A stretch of DNA of 39,575 nt, taken from contig VXOI01000075.1 of assembly GCA_009840175.1 (NCBI GenBank), forward strand, positions 1 to 39,575. The letters run 5' to 3'. The position numbers were made by a program, and so were the translations under genes. Origin of the DNA: Chloroflexota bacterium (GTDB taxonomy: Bacteria > Chloroflexota > Dehalococcoidia > Lucifugimonadales > UBA3495). Positions 23,468 through 32,783 of this stretch are shown here, piece after piece. Below the pieces are notes generated by a model. That model searched no databases. It saw only the letters and a program-made list of their open reading frames with translations, and was not told the origin of the DNA. Positions within the stretch are counted from its first letter, which is position 1. Every line of letters begins with the position of its first letter.

Positions 23468-25060
23468 ATGTCAGCCAGTGATGTAACCCTCGCTCTGCTC
23501 AATGCCAACGTACTGACCATGCAGCGTGATCGGCCTCGAGTCAAAGCCGTGGCGGTAGCTGAAGATCGTATTGTAGCTGTCGGCAGCAACGCCGATATCC
23601 GCCGCCTGTCCTCAGCCCACACCCGAATCATAGATTGCCACGGCCTGACTCTACTGCCGGGATTCAACGACGCCCATTGTCACCTTCCCGGGCTGGCCCG
23701 GCGGTCGCAGGACCTTGATTGCGGTCCTCAACGAGCGCTGTCTATTCCAGTGTTGTTGGCGTTGGTGCGGCAATGGGCAGCGGCGCGGCCGGCGGGACGC
23801 TGGGTGCGCGGCCACGGGTACGACGACCTGCGGATGGCCGAGGGCCGCCACCCCAACCGTTGGGACCTGGATGTCGCCGCACCAGAAAATCCGGTATGGC
23901 TGGAGCATCGCAGCGGCCACGCCTCCGCCCTGAACAGCCCGGCACTGGAACTGGCGGGCATCCACCGCGAAACCCCCGATCCGCCCGGCGGCGTGATTGA
24001 GCGGCACCTCGAGACCGGAGAGCCGACGGGCGTGCTGTTCGAGATGCGTTCCTTCCTGCGGCAGCGGTTGGGCAACACCCGCAGTCCGCAGGAGTTCGAG
24101 GAAGGGATGCGGGCTGCCGGTCAACTACTAAACCGCTACGGCATAACCTCTGCGCAGGACGCGGGAGCGGATAACGGCATAGAGAGATGGCGTTCCTTCC
24201 GGCAATTGCAGTCCAACGGCGCACTTTCATGCCGCATCACCATGTTCGCCGGAGTCGGGCAGTTGGACGAACTGGCCGCAATTCCCTCCCACTCCGGAGG
24301 AGGACTAGGGTGGGGGCGTTCCGCTTTCGGCTCAGGCGACTACTGGTTGCGACTGGGACACGCCAAGATAATGCTAACGCTAACTTCGGGGGCGCTCTCT
24401 CCCTCCGTCCCGGAATTGGCGAAGTTGGTTGCTGGCGCCCATCGCTGGGGCTTTCCGGTAGCCATTCACTGTATCGAAGAAGAGGCCATCGCAGCAGCAG
24501 CGGAAGTCCTTGCCGCAAACCGGCATCCGGCGCTCGTCGATCGCCTGGAACACTGCGCCGAAGGTGCGCCGCACCTGGTTGATGCGGTAAAGACGTGCGG
24601 AGCCGCAGTAGTCACCAACCCAGGGTTCCTGTACCAAAACGGCACTTCATACCGCGAAAACGTCGAACCCCGGTTGCTACCCCATCTGTATCCGGTGGGT
24701 GTGTTGCATCGCGCCGGCGTTGCGGTGGCTTTCGGCTCCGACGCACCGGTGATTGACCCCAATCCCTGGCCTGCCATTTACAGCGCCGTTACCCGCCGCG
24801 ACATAGATGGCGGGGCGCTATCCAGCAACGGCTCTGATGCGTCGCAAACGGTGGACGTGGAAACGGCTCTGCGGATGTACACCATAGCCGGAGCCGTCGC
24901 GGAGGGCCTGGGAGCGGAAAAGGGAACCATCGCACCCGGCAAGCTGGCCGATATGGTGCTGGTGAACACTGACCCGCTCACTGCCGAGCCGGAAGACCTG
25001 GCGGGAGTAGAAACGGTGATGACGGTGGTGGAAGGCCTGGTGGTTTGGAGCAAGATTTAG
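23468..25060 (+). CDS. YtcJ-like amidohydrolase (amidohydrolase family 3)
   Basis: This 530-residue metal-dependent amidohydrolase has the N-terminal beta-sandwich, then PGFNDAHCHLPG with the metal-binding H-x-H, a central His in VAIHCIEEEA, the LEHCAEGAP His and the FGSDAPV Asp, then a closing beta-sandwich with GTIAPGKLADMVLVN. YtcJ-like proteins are often annotated as N-substituted formamide deformylases, but substrates vary. Residues 272-285 ([14 protein letters not shown]) come from a copy of the palindromic repeat inserted in frame, matching the insert in HisF. It is probably cytosolic. The ATG is at 23468, and no strong SD is seen. Confidence 0.92.
   Translation: MSASDVTLALLNANVLTMQRDRPRVKAVAVAEDRIVAVGSNADIRRLSSAHTRIIDCHGLTLLPGFNDAHCHLPGLARRSQDLDCGPQRALSIPVLLALVRQWAAARPAGRWVRGHGYDDLRMAEGRHPNRWDLDVAAPENPVWLEHRSGHASALNSPALELAGIHRETPDPPGGVIERHLETGEPTGVLFEMRSFLRQRLGNTRSPQEFEEGMRAAGQLLNRYGITSAQDAGADNGIERWRSFRQLQSNGALSCRITMFAGVGQLDELAAIPSHSGGGLGWGRSAFGSGDYWLRLGHAKIMLTLTSGALSPSVPELAKLVAGAHRWGFPVAIHCIEEEAIAAAAEVLAANRHPALVDRLEHCAEGAPHLVDAVKTCGAAVVTNPGFLYQNGTSYRENVEPRLLPHLYPVGVLHRAGVAVAFGSDAPVIDPNPWPAIYSAVTRRDIDGGALSSNGSDASQTVDVETALRMYTIAGAVAEGLGAEKGTIAPGKLADMVLVNTDPLTAEPEDLAGVETVMTVVEGLVVWSKI
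24281..24320 (+). repeat. Palindromic repeat inside the amidohydrolase gene
   Basis: ATTCCCTCCCACTCCGGAGG followed by AGGACTAGGGTGGGGGCGTT. It is slightly degraded at the left arm but uses the same reading frame as the hisF copy, giving [13 protein letters not shown]. Confidence 0.88.
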
Positions 25061-25084
25061 GGGCGGGTTTGGGAACCCGCCCCT
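25059..25084. terminator. Strong palindrome between convergent genes
   Basis: AGGGGCGGGTT (25059-25069) pairs perfectly with AACCCGCCCCT (25074-25084) around the loop TGGG. It overlaps the amidohydrolase stop codon and lies before the end of the convergent TPR gene. There is no T-run, so it may be a dispersed palindrome serving as a bidirectional transcript end. Confidence 0.55.
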
Positions 25085-25113
25085 ACTCTTAGGCGAAGAG
25101 AGTCCGGCTTTGC

Positions 25114-26553
25114 CTAGTCCGCGGCCAACTGCGTCAGGCGGGCGTATTCGGGGGTATTGGTGTCAGCCTCGGCCCAGTATTCCTTAACGCTGGACAGGCT
25201 GCCCTGCGCATCATCCGTCTTGCCCTGCCCGGCCTGGGCGCGGGCCAGCCAGTACATCTCCCGGGGAGACTCGCGGCGGGCCAGCCGTTCCTTCAGCATA
25301 CCGGTGGCCTTGTCGAACTCCTCGGCCCGCAGGTAGGCCTCCAGCAGCGTGTCCTCGAACACCAGCCTCTGCGCGTGGCTGCCTCCGACGCGGGTAAGCT
25401 GCGGGTACACCGGCTCCATCAGGCGGACCGCCTCGGCGTAATCGCCGTTTCCGAAGGCCCCGATGCCCTTGATCAGCGGCAGCGTGGCCTCCCGGGCCGT
25501 GGCGTCGCCCGCCTCGGCCAGCGCTTGATACCCGTCCACCAGCTTGCCGAACATCTCGTCGTCCCCGGCGGCGGTGAAAGCCAGGGCGGCATGGGCGTCG
25601 CGGAAGGACGGCCCCGGCCGCGCGGCGGCGGGAGCGGCAAGCTGCACCAGTTCCTCCCACGGCGCTTGGGGTGAAACATCCCCGTAAATCTTCATCCGCC
25701 AGACCAGCGACGCGCTGTCGGCCAGAGCCGCGTACCTGAGATCCTGCACCGACGGGCGAATATCCCTCTCGTACCAGCCCAGGGCCTGGTTGTAGCGGCC
25801 CATAGCCAGCTCGAACAACGCCTGGTGCCAGGAGAGGTGCACCCGGTAGGTGGAGCGGCGGTCGTAATCCTCCAGCCAGCCACTCAGGAACGCTCCGCCC
25901 TCGTCGTCCTGGCTCATCTCGTAGTACACGTGGGCCACGGAATGGGCGGCCACGCCGTTGGCCGGGTTGATGTCCAGCGACCGCTGGGCCAAATCCATCC
26001 CCTCGTCCATCTTGCCAACCTCGTGGTTGGCCCAAGCGTACTGCCCCATGAAGGCCCAGTCTTCGCCGTAGTGGGGCGCGGCCTCGCTCATCAGCCGGTA
26101 GAACCGGGGCGGATAGTCCGCCGCGCCGATGCCGACGCAGCCCTGCGTGTAGAGCCGCTGCGCCAATCGCATCAGCAGGGCGTCAAGAGGGAACTCCTGG
26201 AGGTGCTCATGCACGGCAGCGGTAGCGTCGTGGTTCTGTCCATTTACAAATTTGGACACCACGTCGATATAACTCCGTTCCCGTCGGCTCAACCCTGAAG
26301 ACAGCTTGACGGCTGTCTCGGCGCCGGCTTTCGCCTCCGGCACGTTGATTCGCAGAAAATCCAGGAACGCCTTGCCGGCATAGGCCAGGGCGAACCCCTC
26401 GTCGGCCTCGATGGCGCTGGCGAAGGCATCCTCGGCCCCGAAGTTCTGGGACAGCGCCAGGTCCAAACCCTCAGCGTAGTGGGCCAAGGCGGTCTGGGAG
26501 TTGGTAGTAAGAGGGAGTCCGTAGCGGTCTGTATAGTTGGCTTCAGTAGTCAT
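25114..26553 (-). CDS. TTC38-like tetratricopeptide repeat protein
   Basis: This 479-residue helical protein resembles the TTC38 family. It opens with TDRYGLPLTTNSQTALAHYA, followed by TPR-like repeats, for example around AFASAIEADEGFALAYAGKA and MDLAQRSLDINPANGVAAHS. The conserved AAHSVAHVYYEM and HLSWHQALFEL blocks are characteristic. There is no signal peptide, so it is cytosolic and of unknown biochemical role, probably protein-protein contacts. I chose ATG 26553 because AGGAGGG lies five bases upstream; the frame is open to 26583. It is transcribed divergently from pncB, with its own promoter at 26574-26602. Confidence 0.87.
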   Translation of the reverse strand: MTTEANYTDRYGLPLTTNSQTALAHYAEGLDLALSQNFGAEDAFASAIEADEGFALAYAGKAFLDFLRINVPEAKAGAETAVKLSSGLSRRERSYIDVVSKFVNGQNHDATAAVHEHLQEFPLDALLMRLAQRLYTQGCVGIGAADYPPRFYRLMSEAAPHYGEDWAFMGQYAWANHEVGKMDEGMDLAQRSLDINPANGVAAHSVAHVYYEMSQDDEGGAFLSGWLEDYDRRSTYRVHLSWHQALFELAMGRYNQALGWYERDIRPSVQDLRYAALADSASLVWRMKIYGDVSPQAPWEELVQLAAPAAARPGPSFRDAHAALAFTAAGDDEMFGKLVDGYQALAEAGDATAREATLPLIKGIGAFGNGDYAEAVRLMEPVYPQLTRVGGSHAQRLVFEDTLLEAYLRAEEFDKATGMLKERLARRESPREMYWLARAQAGQGKTDDAQGSLSSVKEYWAEADTNTPEYARLTQLAAD

Positions 26554-26573
26554 GGCAACCCTCCTGTCAGTTG

Positions 26574-26602
26574 ATTGTGCCACGGTAGACGGTGCTAGGC
26601 AA
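26574..26602 (-). promoter_or_regulatory. Sigma-70-type promoter for the TTC38-like gene
   Basis: On the minus strand TTGCCT (26602-26597) and CACAAT (26579-26574) are separated by 17 bases. The predicted start near 26567 would leave a short leader of about 14 bases containing the AGGAGGG ribosome binding site. Confidence 0.5.
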
Positions 26603-26651
26603 GGATAGGGGAACTTGCGCTACAAGCGCATTTCCTGTGAAGCGCCGTCGG

Positions 26652-26680
26652 TTGACACTATCACGGCTCAACAACATAAT
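26652..26680 (+). promoter_or_regulatory. Sigma-70-type promoter for pncB
   Basis: TTGACA (26652-26657) is followed after exactly 17 bases by CATAAT (26675-26680), close to consensus. Transcription would start near 26687, 28 bases before the pncB ATG at 26715. This also argues against the longer open frame starting at 26592. Confidence 0.7.
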
Positions 26681-26714
26681 ACGCGCAGTCAATCATTGGC
26701 GGTTCTCCTGCCCC

Positions 26715-28106
26715 ATGAGCAGACCCAACCTGGCACATAGCGACGGGCAACTGGGGTTGTTTACCGACCTCTACGAGTTGACCATGGCCCAGGCTTACTT
26801 CAGCCAGGGTATGCACGCCCCAGCCACCTTCGGCCTTACCGTCCGCAGCTACCCTCCCAATCGCGGCTACCTCGTTTCCGCCGGTCTCGACGACGTCCTT
26901 GATTACTTGTCCCGGTTGCAGTTCGACGACGAAGCCATAGGCTATCTGCGCTCTTTGGGTTCCTTCACCACTGACTTCCTGGACTATCTGCGGAGCGTGC
27001 GCTTCACGGGCAGCGTCCGGGCAATCCCGGAAGGGAGGCTGTTCTTCGCCGATGAGCCGTTGCTGGAAATCACCGCGCCCATAATCGAGGCCCAACTCGC
27101 AGAGACCTACGTCATCAACCAGATGAACCTGCAAACATCTCTCGCCACCAAGGCCGCCCGCTGCGTCTGGGCCGCCCAGGGCAGGGGCATCGCCGACTTC
27201 GCATCCCGGCGCACGCACGGTTCCGACGCGGCCATGAAGATGGCCCGCGCCAGCTACATCGCCGGATTCGCCTCCACCAGCAACGTGCTGGCCGCCAGCC
27301 ATTACAGCATCCCGCCCGCCGGCACCATGGCCCATTCCTTCATTTCCAGCTTCCCCTCCGAGCTGGACGCCTTCCGCGCCTATGCCAGCAGCTTCCCCGA
27401 CCGCACGGTTCTGCTGCTGGACACCTACGACACCGTAGCCGGGGCCTGGAACGCAGTTACCATCGCCAAGGAGCTGGAATCTGACGGCCACCGCCTGACC
27501 GCTGTGCGGCTGGACTCAGGCGACTACGGCGAACTAAGTCGCCAGGTTCGGCGGGTGCTGGACGGTCAGGGCCTCGATTACGTCAGGGTGCTGGTGAGCG
27601 GCGGCCTTGACGAATACGAATTGGACTCCTTGATGCAGGACGGCGCTCCCATTGACCTGTTCGGGGTCGGAACCAAAGCCGGCGTATCCGCAGATGCGCC
27701 CTGGTCGGACATGGTGTACAAGATTGTCTGCTTCGACGGGCGCCCCGTGATGAAGCTCAGCGAAGGCAAGATGTCCCTGCCTGGCTCAAAGCAGATATTC
27801 CGGCGGCGCGATGAAGACGGCTCGCTGTCTAGCGACATCATTGGACTACAGGAAGAAGCCGGGCCAGTCAACGTCGAGCCGTTGTTGCAGGAAGTAATGG
27901 CCGACGGCGTCCGCATCTCCCCATCCAGCACCGCAACCGAACTGCGAGACAGTTTCCGCGACGAGTTTGCTTCGCTGGCCTCCCGCTTCAAGAACCTGCA
28001 CCGTCCGCCCCAATTTCCGGTGTCCATCAGCCCTCGCCTGCAACGAATGACTGCCGAAGTGCGGGAAGAAGCGGTGCTGACCAACGTTTCGGCAGAGTCT
28101 CCATAG
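26715..28106 (+). CDS. pncB: Nicotinate phosphoribosyltransferase
   Basis: PncB makes nicotinate mononucleotide from nicotinate and PRPP in NAD salvage. The 463 residues include LFTDLYELTMAQAYF at the N-terminus, DFASRRTHGSDAAMKMAR with the conserved regulatory His, DTYDTVAGA, VRLDSGDYGEL and VSGGLDEYEL, then FGVGTKAGVS for phosphate binding. The ATG at 26715 has a poor SD, but the promoter at 26652-26680 and the start of homology support it. etfBA begins 94 bases later, across a repeat copy. Confidence 0.95.
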   Translation: MSRPNLAHSDGQLGLFTDLYELTMAQAYFSQGMHAPATFGLTVRSYPPNRGYLVSAGLDDVLDYLSRLQFDDEAIGYLRSLGSFTTDFLDYLRSVRFTGSVRAIPEGRLFFADEPLLEITAPIIEAQLAETYVINQMNLQTSLATKAARCVWAAQGRGIADFASRRTHGSDAAMKMARASYIAGFASTSNVLAASHYSIPPAGTMAHSFISSFPSELDAFRAYASSFPDRTVLLLDTYDTVAGAWNAVTIAKELESDGHRLTAVRLDSGDYGELSRQVRRVLDGQGLDYVRVLVSGGLDEYELDSLMQDGAPIDLFGVGTKAGVSADAPWSDMVYKIVCFDGRPVMKLSEGKMSLPGSKQIFRRRDEDGSLSSDIIGLQEEAGPVNVEPLLQEVMADGVRISPSSTATELRDSFRDEFASLASRFKNLHRPPQFPVSISPRLQRMTAEVREEAVLTNVSAESP

Positions 28107-28125
28107 CCATCTACCCAAAGGGGAG

Positions 28126-28161
28126 GCCCTCACCCTAACCCTCTCCCGGTAGGAGAGGGGA
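28126..28161 (-). repeat. Palindromic repeat between pncB and etfBA
   Basis: An inverted-orientation copy: GCCCTCACCCTAACCCTCTC followed by CCGGTAGGAGAGGGGA. It lies 39 bases before the etfBA ATG. Confidence 0.88.
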
Positions 28162-28200
28162 TTTGTTCGCCGCCCAATTCGCCAACGGAAGTGACCGCCC

Positions 28201-30042
28201 ATGAAAACCGCCGTCTGCATGAAATACGTCCCCGTCATCGCCCGGATGCGGTTCGACTACGAAGCCAGGACCATCATCCGCGAGGGCGTGCCTTCCGAGG
28301 TCAACCCCTTCGACGTTCTCGGCCTGGTGCGGGCGGTGGAGCTGAAAGCCGCGCCCGACGACGAGGTTGTGGTCCTGACCATGGGGCCGCCCGGGGCCGC
28401 CGAAGGACTGACGGAATGCCTCGCCCTGGGCGCAGACCGGGGCGTGCTGGTTACTGACCGCGTGTTGGCCGGCAGCGACACGCTGGCGACCTCCCGCGCC
28501 CTGGCGCTGGCCTTGGGCCGAGAGCAGCCAGACCTCATAATCTGCGGGCGCAACAGCACCGACGGCGAGACCGGGCAGGTCGGCCCGGAGGTGGCCGAGC
28601 TGATGGGACTGCCTCACGTCAGCCACGTCCGCCGCCTCGACCTCAGCGAAGACCGCCGCACCGCCATCGTCGAGCGCATCACCGACGAAGGCTTCCAGAC
28701 CCTGGAATGCGACCTCCCGGCCGTAATCTGCGTGACCGAGGGAGTCGCGCCGGAGCTTTTCCCCAACCGCCAGCAGATGGAGGAAGCCGCAAATAAGCCA
28801 GTGGACGAAGTAAGTTGCGCCCAACTGTCCGACGACACATCGCAATTCGGGGCGCAAGGCTCCCCCACCTGGGTCAATGAAATCCGCTTGGTCGAGCCAA
28901 ACCGCCTCGGCGTCACCCTTCAGGAAGTAACGCCCGAAGACGCCGCTAGACAGATAGCCGACTCCGTGAAGGAACGCCTAGCCGAGCTGAACGCTGCCGA
29001 CCCTGCGGCCAGCTCGCCGGAAGCGCTCCCTCGATACCCCGGAGTCGCCGATCGCAGCACTTGGGTAGTCGCGGAAAACTCCCAAGACGGGTTGGCGTAC
29101 GTCACTTTAGAGATGTTGGGCAAGGCTCGCGAATTGACCACCGTAACCCGCAGCGAGGTAGTGGCAGTGGTGATAGCATCGGGCGGCGAAGCCCACGCCC
29201 CGGCCTTGGCCGCCGCTGGAGCCGACCGCGTTCTGCTGCTCGACAACTCGAGTCTGGGGCCGGTAGCCAGCCGCGCTGTTGGCAATGCTCTGGCCGCCGC
29301 CGTGGAGCGCGAGACGCCCTACGCCATCCTCTTCGCCTCCACCGCCGACGGGCGCGACCTCGCGTCCCGGCTGGCCGCGCGGTTGAGCCTGGGCTTGACC
29401 GGAGACGCCATTGACCTGGAAATAGACGATGAAGGCAGCCTGGTGCAGTTGAAACCCGCCCTAGGCGGCAATGTGGTGGCCCCTATTTTGTCCAAGACCC
29501 TGCCCAACCTGGTGACTCTGCGGCCCGGCCTGCTTACCCCGGCGGCAGTGGAGCCCGGCGCTGAGGCCGTGGTAGAGCGCCTTTCCGCCGAACCCTTCGA
29601 CGGCTCCGACGTGCGGCTCATCGGCGAGCAATATCAGGAAGACACCGAGGGGCGTGACCTGGCCCGCGCCCGCGTGGTCATCGGGCTGGGAATGGGCGTA
29701 GCGGAAGAAAACGTGGCGGCGCTGGTGGAGACGGCCCGCTCCCTCGGCGCGTCGGTAGCCACCACCCGAGACGTGGTTCACGCCGGATGGCTGCCCCAGC
29801 AGTTGCAGGTGGGCATCAGCGGCCGCACCATCGCCCCCACGGTCTACATCGCAGTCGGCATACGCGGCGCCTTCAACCACACCGTCGGGTTGCAGCGGGC
29901 AGGCATCATCGTCGCCATTAACCAGAACCGCCGCGCCACCATCTTCCGCTCATCGGACTTCGGCGTGGTGGGAACCTGGCAGGAATTCCTGCCGCCACTG
30001 ATAGAGGAACTGCGGCCCGTCTTGGCAGAGTTGATTTCTTGA
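28201..30042 (+). CDS. Electron transfer flavoprotein, beta-alpha fusion
   Basis: EtfB and EtfA, normally two subunits, are fused in one 613-residue chain. The beta half (about 1-265) has VNPFDVLGLVRAVE and the nucleotide loop GRNSTDGETGQVGPEVAELM. The alpha half (about 285-613) has the ETF-alpha N-terminal domain and the FAD domain, with ISGRTIAPTVYIAVGIRGAF and INQNRRATIFRSSDFGVVG. The protein accepts electrons from acyl-CoA dehydrogenases and passes them to the respiratory chain; two such dehydrogenases follow downstream. The beta half ends LPAVICVTEGVAPELFPNRQ where the usual dehydrogenase-recognition loop would be, so partner choice may be special. No ETF:quinone oxidoreductase is in the window. 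Confidence 0.93.
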   Translation: MKTAVCMKYVPVIARMRFDYEARTIIREGVPSEVNPFDVLGLVRAVELKAAPDDEVVVLTMGPPGAAEGLTECLALGADRGVLVTDRVLAGSDTLATSRALALALGREQPDLIICGRNSTDGETGQVGPEVAELMGLPHVSHVRRLDLSEDRRTAIVERITDEGFQTLECDLPAVICVTEGVAPELFPNRQQMEEAANKPVDEVSCAQLSDDTSQFGAQGSPTWVNEIRLVEPNRLGVTLQEVTPEDAARQIADSVKERLAELNAADPAASSPEALPRYPGVADRSTWVVAENSQDGLAYVTLEMLGKARELTTVTRSEVVAVVIASGGEAHAPALAAAGADRVLLLDNSSLGPVASRAVGNALAAAVERETPYAILFASTADGRDLASRLAARLSLGLTGDAIDLEIDDEGSLVQLKPALGGNVVAPILSKTLPNLVTLRPGLLTPAAVEPGAEAVVERLSAEPFDGSDVRLIGEQYQEDTEGRDLARARVVIGLGMGVAEENVAALVETARSLGASVATTRDVVHAGWLPQQLQVGISGRTIAPTVYIAVGIRGAFNHTVGLQRAGIIVAINQNRRATIFRSSDFGVVGTWQEFLPPLIEELRPVLAELIS

Positions 30043-30094
30043 TTTTCAATCCAATCCAGAGAACACAAAGGCCACAGAGAGCAGGGGTTAGGTT

Positions 30095-31456
30095 ATGTCA
30101 GTAACCGAGCAGCTCGCCCGCCACATCTCATCGGCCAGCTTCGACGCCATGCCGGCCGAAGCGGTGGAGGCGGCCAAGGTCGTCATACTCGACGGACTCG
30201 CCGTAACACTGGCCGGGTCGCGGGAACAGGCGGCGCAGATTGTGGCCGAATACGCCGGCGAAATGGGCGGCAACCCCCAGTGCTCCGTCTTCGGCCACGG
30301 ATTCAAGACCTCGCCGCCCATGGCCGCCTTTGTTAACGGCGTGGCAGGCCATGTGCTGGATTATGAGGTTATGTGGCACCCGGCCACTCACGCCACATCC
30401 CCGACGTTGCCGGGCATCATGGCTCTAGCCGAAAGCCGGAGCGCCACTGGGCAGGACATCCTGACCGCGCTGATAACCGGATTCGAGGTGCAGGGACGCA
30501 TCCGCGTAGCTTCCGCCGACCTCTCGCTGGAGGGGTTCCACCCGCCTGGGCTGGTGGGAGTGATGGGCAGCGCCGCCGCGGGTTCGGTGATGCTGGGGCT
30601 GGACACCCAGCAGACTCGCATGGCGCTGGGAATCGCGGCATCGCGGGCTGGCACGGTTTCCGCCAACACCGGCACGATGACCAAGTCCACCCACTGCGGC
30701 AATGCCGGACGCATGGGATTGGAGGCTGCCTTGCTGGCCGCCAAGGGATTCACCGCCAACGCCAACATATTCGAGCATGAAACGGGCTATGCCGCCGTTC
30801 TGTTCGAGGATGGTTTCGACCTTGAAGCCGTAACCCGCGACTTCGGCAATCCATACCGGCTGGTCGACCCCGGCGTGGCCATCAAGAAGCACCCCAGCCA
30901 GTACGGCACCCACCGGGGCATTGACGCCGCTCTCGATTTGCAGCAACGATACGGTATTGACCCGGAACGCATCGCCGCCGTGCGCATCGAAACGCCAGTA
31001 ATGCGTTACGTGGGCCGCCCCTACCCGGAAACCGGGCTGGACGGCAAATTCAGCTTCCAGTACACCGTGGCGGCGTCCCTGCTGGACCGGCGAATCGGCA
31101 TTGATACCTTCACCGACGAAGCGGTGCATCGCCCGCAAATCAAGGCCCTGCTGGACAAGACCACCGTGGACATGAGGCCCGACATACTCGCCAACTTCGA
31201 GGAAATGTGGGTGGCCGTCCGCGTGGAAACCACCGACGGCCAGACCTACGTAAGCCGCTGCAACCGGCCCCGCGGCATCTGGGGCAACCCTCTGAGCCGA
31301 GAGGAACGCCTGGACAAGGTGCGCTCCTGCGCCTCCCGGGTGCTGTCCGATCCCCGGATCAACCTGATGATTGAAACCGTAGAAGATATGGAAAACTCCG
31401 ATAGCAATCGTATTCAGGCCATGATTGCGGCATTGGGCGATGCGCCGTCCGGCTGA
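30095..31456 (+). CDS. MmgE/PrpD family protein
   Basis: This 453-residue member of the MmgE/PrpD family includes 2-methylcitrate dehydratase and cis-aconitate decarboxylase among its relatives. The conserved N-terminal helical domain holds VNGVAGHVLDYEVMWHPATH and the LEGFHPPGLVGVMGSAAAG block; IKKHPSQYGTHRGIDAALDL and ETPVMRYVGRPYPETG are typical of the second domain. It is cytosolic. It lies 52 bases after etfBA and before two acyl-CoA dehydrogenases, suggesting hydration or dehydration of an acid in the same pathway. The true substrate is not deducible. Confidence 0.92.
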   Translation: MSVTEQLARHISSASFDAMPAEAVEAAKVVILDGLAVTLAGSREQAAQIVAEYAGEMGGNPQCSVFGHGFKTSPPMAAFVNGVAGHVLDYEVMWHPATHATSPTLPGIMALAESRSATGQDILTALITGFEVQGRIRVASADLSLEGFHPPGLVGVMGSAAAGSVMLGLDTQQTRMALGIAASRAGTVSANTGTMTKSTHCGNAGRMGLEAALLAAKGFTANANIFEHETGYAAVLFEDGFDLEAVTRDFGNPYRLVDPGVAIKKHPSQYGTHRGIDAALDLQQRYGIDPERIAAVRIETPVMRYVGRPYPETGLDGKFSFQYTVAASLLDRRIGIDTFTDEAVHRPQIKALLDKTTVDMRPDILANFEEMWVAVRVETTDGQTYVSRCNRPRGIWGNPLSREERLDKVRSCASRVLSDPRINLMIETVEDMENSDSNRIQAMIAALGDAPSG

Positions 31457-31560
31457 GTATCGTTTACTTGACACTGCCAATCTCTCGCAAGACAATGGCA
31501 TCCATCGGCGCTCGCTTGCTTGAAACGCCGCTATCCATTAGACGAGCAAAAGGTGGGAGC

Positions 31561-32763
31561 ATGGATTTTGGATATACCCCGGAACAGGAAACCCTGCGAC
31601 GGGAAGTGCAGCAATTCATCGCTGAGAACGTCACCGATGACGTCCTTGGCGAACTGGAAACCGCTGAAGAGGGCGGGCGGGGCGTCCACTACCGCGAGTT
31701 GATTCGCAAGGTCGCCGAGCGCAATTGGATCGGCATAAGCTGGCCCAAGGAATACGGCGGTCAGGGCGGCAGCCGCATTGAGCAGTACATCGTCGAGGAA
31801 GAGTTCGCCCGCGTCGGCGTAGCCGTCGGCGGCGCGGGCAGCGGCGCCCCGGCCATCCTGGCCGCAGGCACTGAGGAGCAGAAGCAGGAATTCATCCCGG
31901 GAATGATGAAGGGCGATATCGTCTTCGCCCTCGGCTTCACCGAGCCGCAGGCGGGCGCAGACCTGGCCGGCCTCCAGTGCCGCGCCGTGCGCGACGGCGA
32001 CGAGTACGTCATCAACGGCCAGAAGATGTACACCTCGGCGGCCCACTACGCCACCCACATCTACCTGATGGCGCGCACTGACCCCGACGCTCCCCGGCAT
32101 CGCGGCATTTCCATCTTCCTGGTGCCGATGGACACCCCCGGCATCACCGTGCGGCCCCTCTGGACCATCCAGAGCGACCCGCCCGCGCCGCTGGGCACCA
32201 CCTACGGCATGGCCCGCACCAACGAGACATTCTTCGAGGACGTGCGCGTCCCTGCGTCCATGATGCTGGGCGAAGAAAACGCCGGCTGGTACGTCGGCGC
32301 CATGGGCCTGAACCTCGACCGCGTTGGAGCCAGCCGATACCTGATTTCCGTGCGGCGCGACGAAGACATCGTCAACTGGGTCAAGGAAAACGACTTCGGC
32401 GGCCACTCACCCGCCGACGACCCGGCTGTCCGCGACAAGCTGGCCGAGTTGTGGACCGAGGCGCAGGTCTGCCGCCTGATGACGATGCGCAGTATGTCGC
32501 TGGTGGAGCGAGGCGGCAACTTCACCTACGAAGGCTCGGCGGAAAAGGTCTGGGCCCCGGAGCACGGCGTCCACACCACCGAAACCATCACTCAGATTCT
32601 CGGCCCCTACGCCACCCTGCTCAGCAATTCGGAGGAGGCCATCGAAGAAGGCCTCTTTGCCCACAACGTCATGGGCGCTTTCCAGTCGGGCATCAACCAC
32701 GGCAGCGTGCAGGTGATGCGCGACCAGATGGCCCGCCGCGGGCTGGGAATGCCGCGTGGGTAG
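31561..32763 (+). CDS. Acyl-CoA dehydrogenase family protein, first of a pair
   Basis: A 400-residue FAD-dependent acyl-CoA dehydrogenase: helical N-domain with WPKEYGGQGG, beta domain with FALGFTEPQAGADLAGL and INGQKMYTSAAHYA, and C-terminal helices ending MARRGLGMPRG. At the place of the usual Y-E-G-T motif it reads N-H-G-S, so the classical medium-chain-type catalytic Glu appears to be missing; an acid in GLNLDRVGAS could substitute. The ATG at 31561 is preceded by AGGTGGGAG. The next gene is another acyl-CoA dehydrogenase 71 bases on. This arrangement recalls the heterotetrameric (alpha2beta2) enzymes of actinobacterial steroid catabolism. Confidence 0.93.
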   Translation: MDFGYTPEQETLRREVQQFIAENVTDDVLGELETAEEGGRGVHYRELIRKVAERNWIGISWPKEYGGQGGSRIEQYIVEEEFARVGVAVGGAGSGAPAILAAGTEEQKQEFIPGMMKGDIVFALGFTEPQAGADLAGLQCRAVRDGDEYVINGQKMYTSAAHYATHIYLMARTDPDAPRHRGISIFLVPMDTPGITVRPLWTIQSDPPAPLGTTYGMARTNETFFEDVRVPASMMLGEENAGWYVGAMGLNLDRVGASRYLISVRRDEDIVNWVKENDFGGHSPADDPAVRDKLAELWTEAQVCRLMTMRSMSLVERGGNFTYEGSAEKVWAPEHGVHTTETITQILGPYATLLSNSEEAIEEGLFAHNVMGAFQSGINHGSVQVMRDQMARRGLGMPRG

Positions 32764-32783
32764 ACACACATCAGAGAAAATGG

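Noticed and set aside
25211-26035. Long alternative frame within the TTC38-like gene
   Set aside because: It is an Arg/Gly/Pro-rich shadow of a GC-rich gene; the other frame encodes clear TPR-like family sequence with a perfect SD.
30062-30085. ACACAAAGGCCACAGAGAGC phrase before the MmgE/PrpD gene
   Set aside because: It resembles a phrase seen in many genomes, but only one copy is present here, so I make no claim.
30425-31501. 358-codon antisense frame over the MmgE/PrpD gene
   Set aside because: It is a shadow frame typical of high GC; no motifs, and the sense strand is a well-recognised family.
31505-31558. tRNA-like phrase on the minus strand before the first acyl-CoA dehydrogenase
   Set aside because: A D-arm-like stretch is present, but no anticodon stem pairs and no T-loop GGTTCGA is found.
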